A stretch of DNA of 40,489 nt from the NCBI GenBank assembly GCA_018821785.1, contig JAHJLI010000030.1:1-40489 (forward strand), given 5' to 3'. A model generated the notes under the pieces. That model was not told the DNA's origin. It made no database searches and was given only the letters and a program-made list of their open reading frames with translations. The first letter of the stretch is position 1, and every line of letters starts with the position of its first letter. The stretch comes from Pseudomonadota bacterium. Lineage in GTDB: Bacteria > Desulfobacterota > Desulfobulbia > Desulfobulbales > Desulfocapsaceae. Both the position numbers and the translations under genes were made by a program. Positions 24,136 through 33,699 of this stretch are shown piece by piece.

Positions 24136-26971
24136 CTTCAGCTCCCACTTTTTTGCCGAAAATATCCATCAAACCTTTTGCCATTTCCGCCGCACTTTCA
24201 TACTCAATGTCTTCGATCAAACCTGCAAGTACTCGCAACTGTTTATCGAAGCCGGTCCCGGACAGCAGCTTTTTAACTGCTTCAAACTGTTCCTCAGCAG
24301 CAAGCTCGCCCCTCTGCAGCTGAGCAATGAGGGTACAAAGGGGTTCTTCCACATCTTCGAACGGGATATCTCTTACAGGCGTGTCAGCTTTTTCCAGCAC
24401 CACCTCCTCCTGCGCCGGGAGCGCCGACAAAGAAGAAAGAATGTCGTCAAGAGCATGGATAAAGGTGGTCAGATGTCGTGATGCCACCTCCCTCTGATCG
24501 CTTCTCAGCGCATTCTCCAACTGTTCCGCGGCTTTCATCAAGGCAAAGGAGCCGATATACCCGGAAACACCTTTGATGGTATGGGCAACCCTCTCTATGT
24601 CCGGCCACTTGCCGGCAACCGACAACTCCCGCAGCTGGGTTGGCAGGGAGCTGAAATTCTTTTTGAAATCATAAAGCATTTTTACAAAAAGATCAGGCTT
24701 GTTATTGAGGGTCATAAGCGCCTCGTCCTGGTCGATCCCAGGCAGATGCGGCAAGGTAAAGATACCGGTCGAAATTGCAGCCGGGGCCGGCCGGGGCTTT
24801 TGCCTTTGTGGCGCCGGTGATTTGCCCCGTAACCACTTCCTCAGGACTTTATGGAGCGCCGCCGTATCGATGGGCTTAGTGATATGGTCGTTCATACCTG
24901 CAGCCAGGCTCTTTTCTTTATCACCGGCCATGGCATGGGCGGTCATGGCAATAATCGGCAGTTTTTTGAACTTGCTGTTTTGACGGATTCTTCTGGTTGC
25001 CTCCAAGCCGTCCATGACCGGCATCTGGATATCCATCAGCACCATATCATAGGAACTGCGGTCCAAGGCCTCAAGACACTCCTGTCCGTTAGAGGCAATG
25101 GTTACCTCCATCCCGACATCCAGAAGAAATTCTTTCCCAACCTCCTGATTGATAAGGTTATCATCCACCAGCAAAATATGCGACTCAGGTATCTCCAGCA
25201 GGTCGTCTGGATGAAACTCTTCCTTGATGGCTAATAGCCCGGAAAAAATTTCGACGCCTAGAATATCCACCAGGGCGTCGTACATAACCGAGGCATAAAC
25301 AGGTTTAAGCAGAAAACCGTCAAGGCCAACCTTTTCGGCCTCGACATATGCCTCCTCACGCCCATTGGCGGTAACCATTAACATTGCCGGGACCTTTGCC
25401 AGCCTTGCGTTGGCTTTAATCCGTCTGGCCGTCTCGATACCGTCAATTCCCGGCATAATCCAATCGAGCAGAACCAGATCATAAGGGTCGCCATGCTCCA
25501 CCGCCTGTTCCAGGATGGCGATGGCCGATATTCCGTCAACAGCGGTATCAACCAGTATCTTAAATGATGACAACATGGCTGAAAGAACCTCGCGAGCCGC
25601 CCCATTATCATCGACAACAAGGGCACGAATTCCTTGCAAGGATCGAATTGAGTGGAGGTTCTGGGCATCGATTTTTTCCGCGAGCCGCATTTTGGCGGTA
25701 AAAATGAATTCCGTACCTACCCCCGGCTCGCTCTTAATCCATATCTTTCCGCCCATCAGCTCGGTCAGCTGTTTACAGATAGCCAAGCCAAGGCCGGTAC
25801 CGCCATATTTCCGGGTGATGGAATCATCGGCTTGGCTGAATGCGGAAAAGAGGCGTACGACTTGCTCCGGCTGCAAACCGATGCCAGTATCGCGAACGGA
25901 AAATCGCAGGGTGACCTCGTTCTCCTGCCTATCTTCAATATTTACGGCAATAACAATCTCGCCCTGTTCGGTAAACTTCACGGCATTGCTCGCCAAGTTC
26001 ATAAGTACCTGACCAAGACGCAAAGGGTCACCGACAAGATGCTGCGAGACTCCGTCTTCAATTTTGAAAACAAACTCCAGACCTTTTTTTTCAGCCTGCA
26101 TTCCGACAACATTAGAAATATTTCCAAGGATCTCTTCCAGGTTAAAAGGTACCGCCTCCAATTGCAGTTTGCCTGCGTCAATCTTGGAAAAATCAAGAAT
26201 ATCATTGATGAGCCCCAGCAGGGTGTTGGCAGAACTTAAAGCTTTCTCCACATAGTTGCGCTGCTTGGCATCAAGCGCAGTTTTTCTTAATAAAGAGGCC
26301 ATACCAATAATACCATTCATCGGGGTGCGGATCTCGTGGCTCATCCTCGCCAGAAAATCACCCCGCGAGGCGTTGGCCGCCTCCGCCTGCTCCTTGGCAG
26401 TTATCAATTCCCGCTCCATCTGCTTCTGGCGAGTCATGTCCATCGCCGTGAAAAGATAGCCGACAATTCGACCGATGGGGCTGAATAGACTGGTGATTGA
26501 CAAACTGACCGACAGATGCGAACCATCCTTGCACACGTAAACCCATTCTTGGGCACGGCTTTGTTTTTGTTTGACAAACTGTTCAAACACCTTCATGTCA
26601 TGCAGGCTGGAACCGGGGACACCACTGACCTTCCTTCCATAATCTTCAAGTTCATCGGGCAGATGGAGAGAGAGGATGTTGCTTTTGTTGATCATCTCGG
26701 TCGGGTTGTAACCGAGGAGCGTCGAGGCTCCCTTACTGAAGAGCTGAATAGTACCGTCAAGATAGGTGGCAATGATTGACAGCTGGGTAGCACCATCGAG
26801 AACCGCCTGCCGTTCGGCATCGGCGGATTGAAAGCGATGGAGCATCTGTTCGGTTTGCTCAAACTGCTTCACCACAAAATCCGAGGTGATTTCTGCCGCC
26901 TCACGGGCTACCTTGATTTCCCGGCGCAGCATGTCGATTTCCAGTTGCATTTCTTCTCTCGTTTTTTCCAT
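24122..26971 (-). CDS. Soluble hybrid histidine kinase: PAS-HisKA-HATPase-REC-REC-HPt
   Basis: 949 aa with no membrane segment, so cytoplasmic. In order: N-terminal coiled coil (about 1-55), PAS (about 58-185), HisKA with His212 in MSHEIRTPMNG, HATPase (about 320-440; NLASNAVKFT, DTGIGLQ, GTGLGLAI), REC1 (about 458-580; LVLLDWIMPG), REC2 (about 610-730; MVLMDIQMPV) and HPt (about 760-860) with phospho-His797 in AHTIKGVSG. This is a complete phosphorelay able to feed the separate receiver-GGDEF. Its ATG shares one base with the stop of the hydrogenase protease gene (TGATG). Operon context implies that the hydrogenase, not a membrane sensor, supplies the signal, as in HoxBC-HoxJ. That role is inference. 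Confidence 0.93.
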   Translation of the reverse strand: MEKTREEMQLEIDMLRREIKVAREAAEITSDFVVKQFEQTEQMLHRFQSADAERQAVLDGATQLSIIATYLDGTIQLFSKGASTLLGYNPTEMINKSNILSLHLPDELEDYGRKVSGVPGSSLHDMKVFEQFVKQKQSRAQEWVYVCKDGSHLSVSLSITSLFSPIGRIVGYLFTAMDMTRQKQMERELITAKEQAEAANASRGDFLARMSHEIRTPMNGIIGMASLLRKTALDAKQRNYVEKALSSANTLLGLINDILDFSKIDAGKLQLEAVPFNLEEILGNISNVVGMQAEKKGLEFVFKIEDGVSQHLVGDPLRLGQVLMNLASNAVKFTEQGEIVIAVNIEDRQENEVTLRFSVRDTGIGLQPEQVVRLFSAFSQADDSITRKYGGTGLGLAICKQLTELMGGKIWIKSEPGVGTEFIFTAKMRLAEKIDAQNLHSIRSLQGIRALVVDDNGAAREVLSAMLSSFKILVDTAVDGISAIAILEQAVEHGDPYDLVLLDWIMPGIDGIETARRIKANARLAKVPAMLMVTANGREEAYVEAEKVGLDGFLLKPVYASVMYDALVDILGVEIFSGLLAIKEEFHPDDLLEIPESHILLVDDNLINQEVGKEFLLDVGMEVTIASNGQECLEALDRSSYDMVLMDIQMPVMDGLEATRRIRQNSKFKKLPIIAMTAHAMAGDKEKSLAAGMNDHITKPIDTAALHKVLRKWLRGKSPAPQRQKPRPAPAAISTGIFTLPHLPGIDQDEALMTLNNKPDLFVKMLYDFKKNFSSLPTQLRELSVAGKWPDIERVAHTIKGVSGYIGSFALMKAAEQLENALRSDQREVASRHLTTFIHALDDILSSLSALPAQEEVVLEKADTPVRDIPFEDVEEPLCTLIAQLQRGELAAEEQFEAVKKLLSGTGFDKQLRVLAGLIEDIEYESAAEMAKGLMDIFGKKVGAEDGTK

Positions 26972-27417
26972 CAGCCGAGGCCCCTCAAACCATGCGCTGC
27001 AATGGTGACACTCATATTTGCCGCTTTTTCAATAGTCTCTTCACCACACCTTCCCTCAAGTCCCAGTAAAACGATTTCCTCCGGCATCTCCCCATCATAT
27101 ACCTTGGGAAGCACAGCAAGCAAATAGGGCAAACCTGCCCCATGGTCAAAGCTGAATTGGCCTGGGGTCTGCAAAATTTCCTGGTGGGTAAGAAGAACAA
27201 TTTCACCAGGGTGGGTAAAACCTTTGACCGCATCGACAAAAACCACCCTTCCTCCCTGTTCCAAGAGAGGGAGAAGATTCAGACCAGCCAGCCCGCCCTC
27301 AACAAGCTCTATCCCGGCAGGCAAGGGCTGCATCGTCTGCAGCCGGTCGAAGACCTGGGGACCGGCAGCATCTTCCTCAACAAAGCGGTTGCCGATGCAG
27401 ATAATGCTTGTCCTCAC
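26971..27417 (-). CDS. [NiFe] hydrogenase maturation endopeptidase (HyaD/HupD family)
   Basis: A 148-aa protein when started at GTG 27417, whose codon overlaps the hydrogenase large-subunit stop (GTGA). The N-terminus then reads VRTSIICIGNRFVEEDAAGP, matching the GIGN-L-x-DEG nickel-binding start of the family. The second ligand motif is VDAVKGF and the third is DHGAGLP. It removes the C-terminal peptide of the large subunit after Ni insertion. The longer frame (to 27489) runs 75 nt into the large-subunit gene and is not needed. The adjacent large subunit does carry a 17-residue C-terminal extension, so the pairing makes sense. Confidence 0.87.
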   Translation of the reverse strand: MRTSIICIGNRFVEEDAAGPQVFDRLQTMQPLPAGIELVEGGLAGLNLLPLLEQGGRVVFVDAVKGFTHPGEIVLLTHQEILQTPGQFSFDHGAGLPYLLAVLPKVYDGEMPEEIVLLGLEGRCGEETIEKAANMSVTIAAHGLRGLG

Positions 27418-28964
27418 TGAGCAAAACCCAACTTCACTATACCCGTCTCCCTTCCCTTTTTGAGACAATGCACCGCACACACAAGACATGGGTCAAAAGA
27501 CCTAACGACATGTCCTGCCTCTACCGGATTGTTGATGTCCTTGACTTTGGTGCCGATCAAGGCCTCTTCCCAAGCCCCCCGCACGCCATTCTCATCTCTT
27601 GGCGAGCCGTTCCAGGCGGTTGGGGTGATGATCTGATAGTGGGTGATCTTTTCGTCCTGAATCTTCACCCAATGCCCCAAAGCCCCACGCGCTGCCTGAA
27701 TCATTCCTGCCCCCTGGCCGTCGGGGATGGTCAGTACGGAACGATAGAACGCGTCTCCCCGCTTATCTACCAGCTCGCCCAGCCATACTGACATAGGGGC
27801 CAGAAGCCCGGTGGGACGGACCAGGCGGGCAAGTTGCCGGGCCATGACGTTTGGGCCGTCTTTTTCAATCATGTCGCAAAAGAGCGGGTTGCCACCGATA
27901 ACCATTTCCGCGAGGGGTCCTGTTTCAACAACCTCGCCGCAATAGCGGGGTGCCTTGACCCACGAATACAACTGGCCGCTTTGCCCGGACGCATAGGGTT
28001 TGGTCTTTCCGGCAAAAGGATGCACAGGAACACTCCCCTGTTCATACCAGGAGTGAGAGACATCTTCGGTGATCTGCGCCGCTTCAAAATGGTGCACAGT
28101 GGTTGAGACGGCGTAGCCTGCCGCCAGCATCCTGCTGCCCGTCCCCTGCACCGCGGTGTCCAGAGGCAAGGGAAGATTGCCGTAGGAGAGAAAACGGTTC
28201 GGGCCTCTGCCACAGGTGTGCAGACCTGCCTCACGGGAAAATCTGATAAAAAAGCCCACTTCACTGTCTCGATGTGCCGGGCTTTCATCGAGCCAGGCAT
28301 CAAGGTCACCGACACTGCCTATCGCCTGCCATCTTTCTATAGAACAACCGAGGATACTCCGTTCGTACCAGGAACAAAAACGTTCGACAATAATTCGGCA
28401 CTGCAGGAGTTTAGAGACCTCCGGAATCGAAGTTACTCCTCCGGGAACCATAAAGGAGGTGTGTGGCCACTGGCCACCGATGATGGCCATCACCTGTATC
28501 AGCCGCTTGCTTTCGCGGATCACCTCGACTGCCGCCCGTCCCGCCAATGGCTGATATCGCACCAATGCTTCATTCCAGAGAGGATGCTTGTCATAGGCCT
28601 CGCGATTGGCAAAATCGACCATAAACATCAATATTGCATGGCGCACATCACTCTGTACGGTTTCGACCATCAAGGCCAGATTGCGTAATCTCCGGGCGTT
28701 ATCGGGAGGAGTGACGCCAGCTATTGTATCGAGTGCCTCAACGGCTGCGGTGAGATGGGTAATACTGCAGATCCCGCAAACACGGGGAGTCATTACCAAG
28801 CCATCCAAGGCACCGCGACCACGCATCATCCCCTCAAAGCCGCGAAACATGGTACCGGCGCTCCAGGCCTCACTGATGACCCCGCCTTCAATTTCCACAT
28901 TTATCTGCAGATCGCCCTCGGCTCTATTGAGTGGGATGTTAATCCCCTTCGCTATCTTAACCAT
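27414..28964 (-). CDS. hupL: [NiFe] hydrogenase large subunit, group 2-like
   Basis: A 516-aa catalytic subunit holding the Ni-Fe(CN)2CO site that splits H2. The N-terminal L1 motif is RVCGIC (about 61-66) followed by SITHLTAAVEALD; the C-terminal L2 motif is DPCLVCAVH ending at His499. All four Cys ligands are present. After His499 come 17 residues (starting CLKKGRE), the extension removed by the maturation protease encoded next. There is no N-terminal export signal, as expected for a cytoplasmic enzyme. It lies 63 nt downstream of the small subunit and overlaps the protease gene by 4 nt. The operon partners argue for a sensory role, but catalytic uptake cannot be excluded. Confidence 0.93.
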   Translation of the reverse strand: MVKIAKGINIPLNRAEGDLQINVEIEGGVISEAWSAGTMFRGFEGMMRGRGALDGLVMTPRVCGICSITHLTAAVEALDTIAGVTPPDNARRLRNLALMVETVQSDVRHAILMFMVDFANREAYDKHPLWNEALVRYQPLAGRAAVEVIRESKRLIQVMAIIGGQWPHTSFMVPGGVTSIPEVSKLLQCRIIVERFCSWYERSILGCSIERWQAIGSVGDLDAWLDESPAHRDSEVGFFIRFSREAGLHTCGRGPNRFLSYGNLPLPLDTAVQGTGSRMLAAGYAVSTTVHHFEAAQITEDVSHSWYEQGSVPVHPFAGKTKPYASGQSGQLYSWVKAPRYCGEVVETGPLAEMVIGGNPLFCDMIEKDGPNVMARQLARLVRPTGLLAPMSVWLGELVDKRGDAFYRSVLTIPDGQGAGMIQAARGALGHWVKIQDEKITHYQIITPTAWNGSPRDENGVRGAWEEALIGTKVKDINNPVEAGHVVRSFDPCLVCAVHCLKKGRETGIVKLGFAQ

Positions 28965-29027
28965 TCAGCCTTCGTCCTTTTCTGTGCTTATTTTTACTGG
29001 AAATCACCCAGAATCTTATCCTTATAA

Positions 29028-29978
29028 TTACACCTTTGATTTCCTGTTTTTCAGGTGTTCAGGAGCGGCAGCTGCGGCCATGCCTTTATAAACCATATAA
29101 TGGGCGCGATTGACCCCCATGGGCAGCGACAGCGGAATGCCCTCGATATTCGGCGTCTGGAAAAAGGGAGTGGCTCTCGGAAACTCAGGATCGGTGCAAC
29201 CAAAACATGGTACACCGGCACGGGTTTTCGAGGACTGTTGATTCCACAGCGACTTATTGCAGGGCCCCGGCACCAGTGGTCCGGCGCAGCCCATATGGAA
29301 GAAGAGGCAACCCATTTCCCCAAAGTCGGATTCCTCTACCCGATACTCATGGTATTCATTGCGCGTACACCCTTGATGCACTGTGGTGGCGTACCATTCG
29401 AGCGGACGCTGAAACTTGTCCAGTTCGAGATTCACTCCCTTGGCTGCGGCCATGAGTGCCCCGGCGATGACGTCATGATGACACGGACAGCCCGCCAGAT
29501 TAATTACCGGCTGGCCGGATTTGCTGGTGAAGTCCTTGCCGAGAAAACCGCCCCGTTGTTTTTTTACAAACTGCAGGCCGGTGGCTTCAATCGCGTCATC
29601 GGAACCAAAGCCACCAAAGGAGGCACAGGTGCCAACCGCTATGACCACCTGAGCCTGTGAGGCAAGGCTGTAAACCCGTTCCTTTTTCGGATGCCCATCA
29701 ACGGTATGGAACATCCCGGTACCCGCCGGGCCGCAGATGACGGAACCCTCGACCAGCAGTATGTCGAGCTCTTGCCTGCCGGCGACAATGTCTTCCAAAA
29801 GGGCCTCGTGGGTTGCGGGAGAAATATTGGAAAGCGAGGGATGCCTGAGAAGATGAATATCGAGAGTGCGTAAAAGCCCTATAACATCAGGACTTTCACT
29901 ACTAAGAAAGGAAAAAGTGTCGCCACCGCAGCCGCCACCCTGTAACCAATATGCTGTTTTCAATGCTTTTTCCTCCAT
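29028..29978 (-). CDS. hupS: [NiFe] hydrogenase small subunit, HupS-like, with Asp in a proximal-cluster position
   Basis: A 316-aa FeS subunit from Met at 29978, beginning close to TAYWLQGGGCGGDTFSFL as in cyanobacterial HupS. No twin-arginine signal is present, so it is cytoplasmic. Cluster motifs are GTCASFGG and LAGCPCHHD (proximal), and for the medial and distal clusters HQGCTRN, GCLFFHMGCAGPL, PGPCNKSLWN and GVPCFGCTDPEFP. The position usually occupied by the second proximal Cys (CxxC) is Asp here (CGGD); HupS proteins have Asn there. A longer frame reaches TTG 30155, adding 59 residues that do not resemble the family and consuming the divergent promoter space, so I prefer 29978, although its ribosome site is weak. 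Confidence 0.88.
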   Translation of the reverse strand: MEEKALKTAYWLQGGGCGGDTFSFLSSESPDVIGLLRTLDIHLLRHPSLSNISPATHEALLEDIVAGRQELDILLVEGSVICGPAGTGMFHTVDGHPKKERVYSLASQAQVVIAVGTCASFGGFGSDDAIEATGLQFVKKQRGGFLGKDFTSKSGQPVINLAGCPCHHDVIAGALMAAAKGVNLELDKFQRPLEWYATTVHQGCTRNEYHEYRVEESDFGEMGCLFFHMGCAGPLVPGPCNKSLWNQQSSKTRAGVPCFGCTDPEFPRATPFFQTPNIEGIPLSLPMGVNRAHYMVYKGMAAAAAPEHLKNRKSKV

Positions 29979-30173
29979 TTTGCCGTTACCAAGAGACTCT
30001 CTCAACGCGTCAATAACGCGAAAATTTCTTTCACAACCAGTATCGGGGATACCATCGCTGATGTCAACCTCAGCATCAACATTATTCTTGATCTTTTTCA
30101 CATTCAATGATCGACTATCGATTGAAATATAATGGCATCCGTCAAACACCTCCAACCAATATTTTCAACCGAT
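29979..30173. promoter_or_regulatory. Divergent promoter region between hydrogenase operon and radical SAM gene
   Basis: With the preferred starts, 195 nt separate the two divergent genes. A TATAAT (30128-30133) points toward the radical SAM gene, with only poor -35 candidates 17-19 nt upstream. A TCAAT...ATTGA dyad (about 30103-30124) overlaps the promoter and could be an operator. On the minus strand, GGAGG precedes a 7-codon open frame (ATG 30137), which may be accidental. Confidence 0.35.
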
Positions 30174-31334
30174 ATGTCAAGAACAGTCAATGATTTTCAG
30201 GTCTTTGCCAAACCTGCCGGCTATCGTTGCAATCTCGCTTGCAGCTATTGCTATTATCTCGGCAAGGCCGATCTCTTTCCTGCCGTACCGATGCCGCTGA
30301 TGGCAGACGATCTTCTTGAGCTGTATATTCACCGGCATATTGACGCCCATCCAGGAGAAATTGTGCAATTTTCCTGGCACGGGGGCGAACCGACACTCCT
30401 TGGTATCGACTACTTTCTGCGCATTATCGAACTGCAGCAAAAGCATTGTCCGCCCGACAAGCGCATTGCCAACGGCATCCAGACTAACGGCACCCTGCTG
30501 AATGATGCCTGGGCGCATTTTTTTGAAAAACATCGGTTTTCCGTGGGTCTGAGTCTTGACGGCCCGCGGGAAATCCACGACCAATACCGCACCACCAGAC
30601 AAGGCAGGGGCAGCCACGAGGCAGCTATGCGCGGCTATGCCTGCCTTATCAACCACGGTGTGCCCGTCGACATTCTCTGTGTAATCAATGACCATAACGT
30701 CATGTTTCCCTTGCAGGTGTACCGGTTCTTTACCTCCATCGGGGTGAAATACCTGAGCTTTCTGCCTCTTGTCGAACGGGTCCCGGGCGGAGTCAGTGAA
30801 CGTTCGGTGCACCCGGAGGCCTTTGGCGCATTTTTGTGCACGGTGTTCGACCAGTGGCTGGCACAAGATATCGGCAGGGTCAAGGTGCAGATCTTCGAAG
30901 AAGCGGCTCGCACCGCCTTTGGCCAGGACCACTCGCTGTGCCTCTTTCGGCCGACCTGCGGCGATATCCCGGTAATTGAATACAATGGCGATGTGTATGC
31001 CTGCGATCATTTTGTCCTACCCGCCTGGCGAGTAGGAAACATTCAGGAGTCCAGTCTTGCCGAGATTATCGCCTCAAAGAAGCTCACTGCCTTCGGCGCT
31101 GCCAAGCGCACCACCCTGCCGAAGATCTGCAGATCCTGCGAGGTGCTCGCCATGTGCAACGGCGAGTGTCCGAAAAACCGTTTTGTCGAAAGCGAGGGAG
31201 AAACGGAAAAATGCAACTACCTGTGTGCCGGATATAAACTCTTTTTCAACCATTGCGCGCCCTTTGTGCATGCGATATCCCGGCAATGGCAAAAGCCATC
31301 AAAATCTGCCAACCAAGAGGCAAATAGCTCTTAG
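30174..31334 (+). CDS. Radical SAM/SPASM protein, anaerobic sulfatase-maturase (anSME) type
   Basis: A 386-aa enzyme. The radical SAM cluster motif [10 protein letters not shown] lies near residue 22 and is preceded by [11 protein letters not shown], the anSME signature start; [19 protein letters not shown] and SLDGP follow. The C-terminal SPASM region holds two auxiliary [4Fe-4S] clusters ([50 protein letters not shown]). anSMEs convert an active-site Cys or Ser of sulfatases to formylglycine. No sulfatase is encoded in the window, so the target is elsewhere or different. ATG 30132 would add 14 residues but lies within the candidate -10 box, so I use 30174. Its 3' end overlaps the convergent modC by 4 nt. 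Confidence 0.88.
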   Translation: MSRTVNDFQVFAKPAGYRCNLACSYCYYLGKADLFPAVPMPLMADDLLELYIHRHIDAHPGEIVQFSWHGGEPTLLGIDYFLRIIELQQKHCPPDKRIANGIQTNGTLLNDAWAHFFEKHRFSVGLSLDGPREIHDQYRTTRQGRGSHEAAMRGYACLINHGVPVDILCVINDHNVMFPLQVYRFFTSIGVKYLSFLPLVERVPGGVSERSVHPEAFGAFLCTVFDQWLAQDIGRVKVQIFEEAARTAFGQDHSLCLFRPTCGDIPVIEYNGDVYACDHFVLPAWRVGNIQESSLAEIIASKKLTAFGAAKRTTLPKICRSCEVLAMCNGECPKNRFVESEGETEKCNYLCAGYKLFFNHCAPFVHAISRQWQKPSKSANQEANSS

Positions 31335-32014
31335 TTTCTCAGATCGAGGTGGTGGAAGATTTCAGCCGGCGCTCCTTCTGCCAGGACCAGGCCGTCATCC
31401 AATACGACAACATGATCGGCGAGCCGCATCACCTCGTCCGGCGAATGGCTGACATAGAGGACCGGTATTTCCAGCTCGTCGTGGAGACGTTCGAGGTAGG
31501 GAAGGATCTCCCGCTTACGCTTTAAGTCAAGGGCTGCCAGGGGCTCATCCATGAGCAGGAGACAAGGACTGACCGCCAGAGCCCGGGCAATGCCGACCCT
31601 TTGCCGCTCACCCCCGGACAGGCTGTCCGGCTTTCGCACAAGCAGATGACTGATCCCAAGGAGTTCGACCAGCTGCTGCAAATCAATCCGTTGCGGATCG
31701 GAAGTCCGCTTCATTCCGTACTGCAGATTACCCAGTACCGAGAGGTGAGGAAAGAGACTTGGCTCCTGGAACACATAGCCGACACCCCTTTTATGGGTTG
31801 GCAGCCAGTGTTCTTCATCCTGCCAAAGTTCTCCGTTAACACACAACCTCCCCCCAGGAGCGCGTTCCAGTCCGGCTATGCAGCGTAAAAGCGTGGTCTT
31901 GCCCGAGCCGGAATGACCGAACAGGGCGGTGACACCCCCTGCCGGCAGGTGAAGATCGACATGCAGGGCAAAACCCGGCCAAGTGAGGTGAAAATGCGCC
32001 TCTATTCCCTGCAT
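31331..32014 (-). CDS. modC: Molybdate ABC transporter ATPase, short form
   Basis: A 227-aa ABC ATPase: Walker [11 protein letters not shown]-loop [14 protein letters not shown], signature [15 protein letters not shown], Walker [13 protein letters not shown], and H-loop YVSHSPDEV. ModC proteins such as E. coli's (352 aa) carry a C-terminal MOP/TOBE domain that binds molybdate; this one stops right after the ATPase domain and so lacks it. ATG 32014 lies 1 nt after the modB stop. Energises molybdate (or tungstate) import. Confidence 0.92.
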   Translation of the reverse strand: MQGIEAHFHLTWPGFALHVDLHLPAGGVTALFGHSGSGKTTLLRCIAGLERAPGGRLCVNGELWQDEEHWLPTHKRGVGYVFQEPSLFPHLSVLGNLQYGMKRTSDPQRIDLQQLVELLGISHLLVRKPDSLSGGERQRVGIARALAVSPCLLLMDEPLAALDLKRKREILPYLERLHDELEIPVLYVSHSPDEVMRLADHVVVLDDGLVLAEGAPAEIFHHLDLRN

Positions 32015-32015
32015 T

Positions 32016-32696
32016 TCAGACTCCTTTTCTGGGCTGTGGCCGAAAGGCGTACAAGGGTAAAAGGACCAGGAAGGAAAAAATGAGCATAACCGCAGCAAGA
32101 TGATGCGCCTGGGTATATTCCATTGCTTCCACATAATCGAAAATCTGCACTGAGGCCACCCGGGTAACGCCCGGCAGGTTGCCGCCGATCATCAAGACAA
32201 CACCGAATTCACCGACGGTGTGGGCGAAGGTAAGAATCCCGGCGGTAAGAAAACCGGGCAGGGCCAGCGGCACCGCCACGGTGAAAAACCTGTCCAACGG
32301 CGAAGCGCCTAAGGTGGCGGCAACCTCCAGCGGCCGATCGCCAATGGTCTCAAAAGCACTCTGCAGAGGCTGGACCATGAAGGGCAGCGAATAGACAACC
32401 GAAGCCAGCACCAACCCCGGGAAGGTAAAGGGTAAAGGACCGAAATCCAGAACCTGGGTGAGTCGACCCACCGGGCCCTCAGGTCCCATCGCCAGAAGGA
32501 GATAAAAACCAAGAACCGACGGCGGCAGGACCAGGGGAAGGGCCACAATGGCACCAACAAATCCTTTGCAGCGGGTTTTGGTGCGGGCCAGCCACCAGGC
32601 GACTGGCGTGCCCAGAAGAAAAAGAAGAGCGGTGACGATACCGGCCAGGCGAACGGTCAGCCAGATTGCCTGGATATCACTGTCGGAGAGTTGCAT
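32016..32696 (-). CDS. modB: Molybdate ABC transporter permease
   Basis: A 226-aa inner-membrane permease with about five TM segments and the binding-protein-dependent transport (EAA) loop [21 protein letters not shown] that contacts Mod[12 protein letters not shown] and [14 protein letters not shown] are typical ModB sequences. Start Met at [19 protein letters not shown] (32696); the open frame upstream overlaps modA and is not conserved. Located 61 nt after modA and 1 nt before modC, so one operon. Confidence 0.93.
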   Translation of the reverse strand: MQLSDSDIQAIWLTVRLAGIVTALLFLLGTPVAWWLARTKTRCKGFVGAIVALPLVLPPSVLGFYLLLAMGPEGPVGRLTQVLDFGPLPFTFPGLVLASVVYSLPFMVQPLQSAFETIGDRPLEVAATLGASPLDRFFTVAVPLALPGFLTAGILTFAHTVGEFGVVLMIGGNLPGVTRVASVQIFDYVEAMEYTQAHHLAAVMLIFSFLVLLPLYAFRPQPRKGV

Positions 32697-32757
32697 GGCT
32701 ATTTCGTAAGGAGTGTAAGATTGTATCCCGTCTATTAGGACAAAACGGTACTGCCAA

Positions 32758-33531
32758 TTATTTTGGGGCTGTCTCGCCTGGGAGAACAAAGCCATAGGCA
32801 GCCATTATTTTTCGTGCGTCTGAACCGCCGATGTAGTCGGCAAAACGGTTCGCCGCAGCGTTTCTTTTTGCTCGTTTGGTGATAATGTAGCCCTGCTCCA
32901 AGGGTTTATGCAAATTATCCGAAATCAAGAAGAAGCCACCTTTGCTCGCCAGGTCGGCACTCTGCGCCAGAGACAGGGCAAGAATACCGACTTGGGCGTT
33001 TCCGGTCTGAACGAACTGGGCTGCCTGGACAATGTTCTCACCATAGACCAATTTGCTTTCGACCTTTCCCCATAAACCTGCTGCTCGCAATGCCTCTTCG
33101 GCACGCCTGCCGTAGGGCGCGTGTTTCGGGTTGGCAATGGCGATGCGTTTAATCTTCTTATCAGTCAGGTCGGCCAGGGTCATTTTCGCGGCATCCAGGC
33201 TGTTGCTCCATAAAACAATGCGGCCAAAGGCGTGCGGTCGAACGCCTGCGTCGGCAAACCCTTTTTTTGCCAAATCCTGAGGAAAGGCAATATCGGCAGA
33301 GAAATAGAGATCATAGGGTGCACCCTGCTGGATTTGCGTATGGAATTTGCCGGACGAGCCATAGATTACCTCGATTTCATCGATCGGATTGACTATTTTG
33401 AAGGCGGCGACGATTTCAGTCATGGCAAATTTCAGATCAGCCGCTGCCGCGACTGTGACTTTTTCCGCGTAAGCAAATGTGGAACACAGCAGGATGACAC
33501 TGGTCATGAACAAAATTTTTGTGGAGTTCAT
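32758..33531 (-). CDS. modA: Molybdate-binding periplasmic protein
   Basis: A 257-aa periplasmic protein with a Sec signal (1-22, ending AYA). The mature start [38 protein letters not shown], and [13 protein letters not shown] with [22 protein letters not shown] are characteristic of ModA. Binds molybdate/tungstate and delivers it to ModBC. First gene of modABC, with a promoter at 33716-33744 on the minus strand and a leader of about 178 nt containing a terminator-like hairpin. Confidence 0.95.
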   Translation of the reverse strand: MNSTKILFMTSVILLCSTFAYAEKVTVAAAADLKFAMTEIVAAFKIVNPIDEIEVIYGSSGKFHTQIQQGAPYDLYFSADIAFPQDLAKKGFADAGVRPHAFGRIVLWSNSLDAAKMTLADLTDKKIKRIAIANPKHAPYGRRAEEALRAAGLWGKVESKLVYGENIVQAAQFVQTGNAQVGILALSLAQSADLASKGGFFLISDNLHKPLEQGYIITKRAKRNAAANRFADYIGGSDARKIMAAYGFVLPGETAPK

Positions 33532-33566
33532 AATATTTTCCCAATGTGGCTTGAAGTTAATTGTAA

Positions 33567-33588
33567 TAAAAGAGTCACCAACGACTCT
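33567..33588 (-). terminator. Terminator-like hairpin in the modA leader (candidate attenuator)
   Basis: Read on the minus strand: AGAGTC, loop GTTGGT, GACTCT, then TTTATT, ending 36 nt before the modA ATG. The right half of the structure (GGTGACTC) can instead pair with GAATCACC (33650-33643), 7 of 8 positions, giving mutually exclusive folds. This is the layout of an attenuator or riboswitch. Structure seen; ligand unknown. Confidence 0.45.
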
Positions 33589-33699
33589 ACCAGCCTACCA
33601 GCAAAACCAATGCCGGAATACACTTCTCTTCTGCAACTGCCCGGTGATTCAGTTTTAAAATCAATAAAACAATGGAGTTAAGCATGTATTTTTCGAGCA

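Noticed and set aside
29979..30155. 59-residue N-terminal extension of the hydrogenase small subunit from TTG 30155
   Set aside because: Not similar to HupS N-termini, starts at a rare TTG, and would fill the divergent promoter space; kept only as an alternative start.
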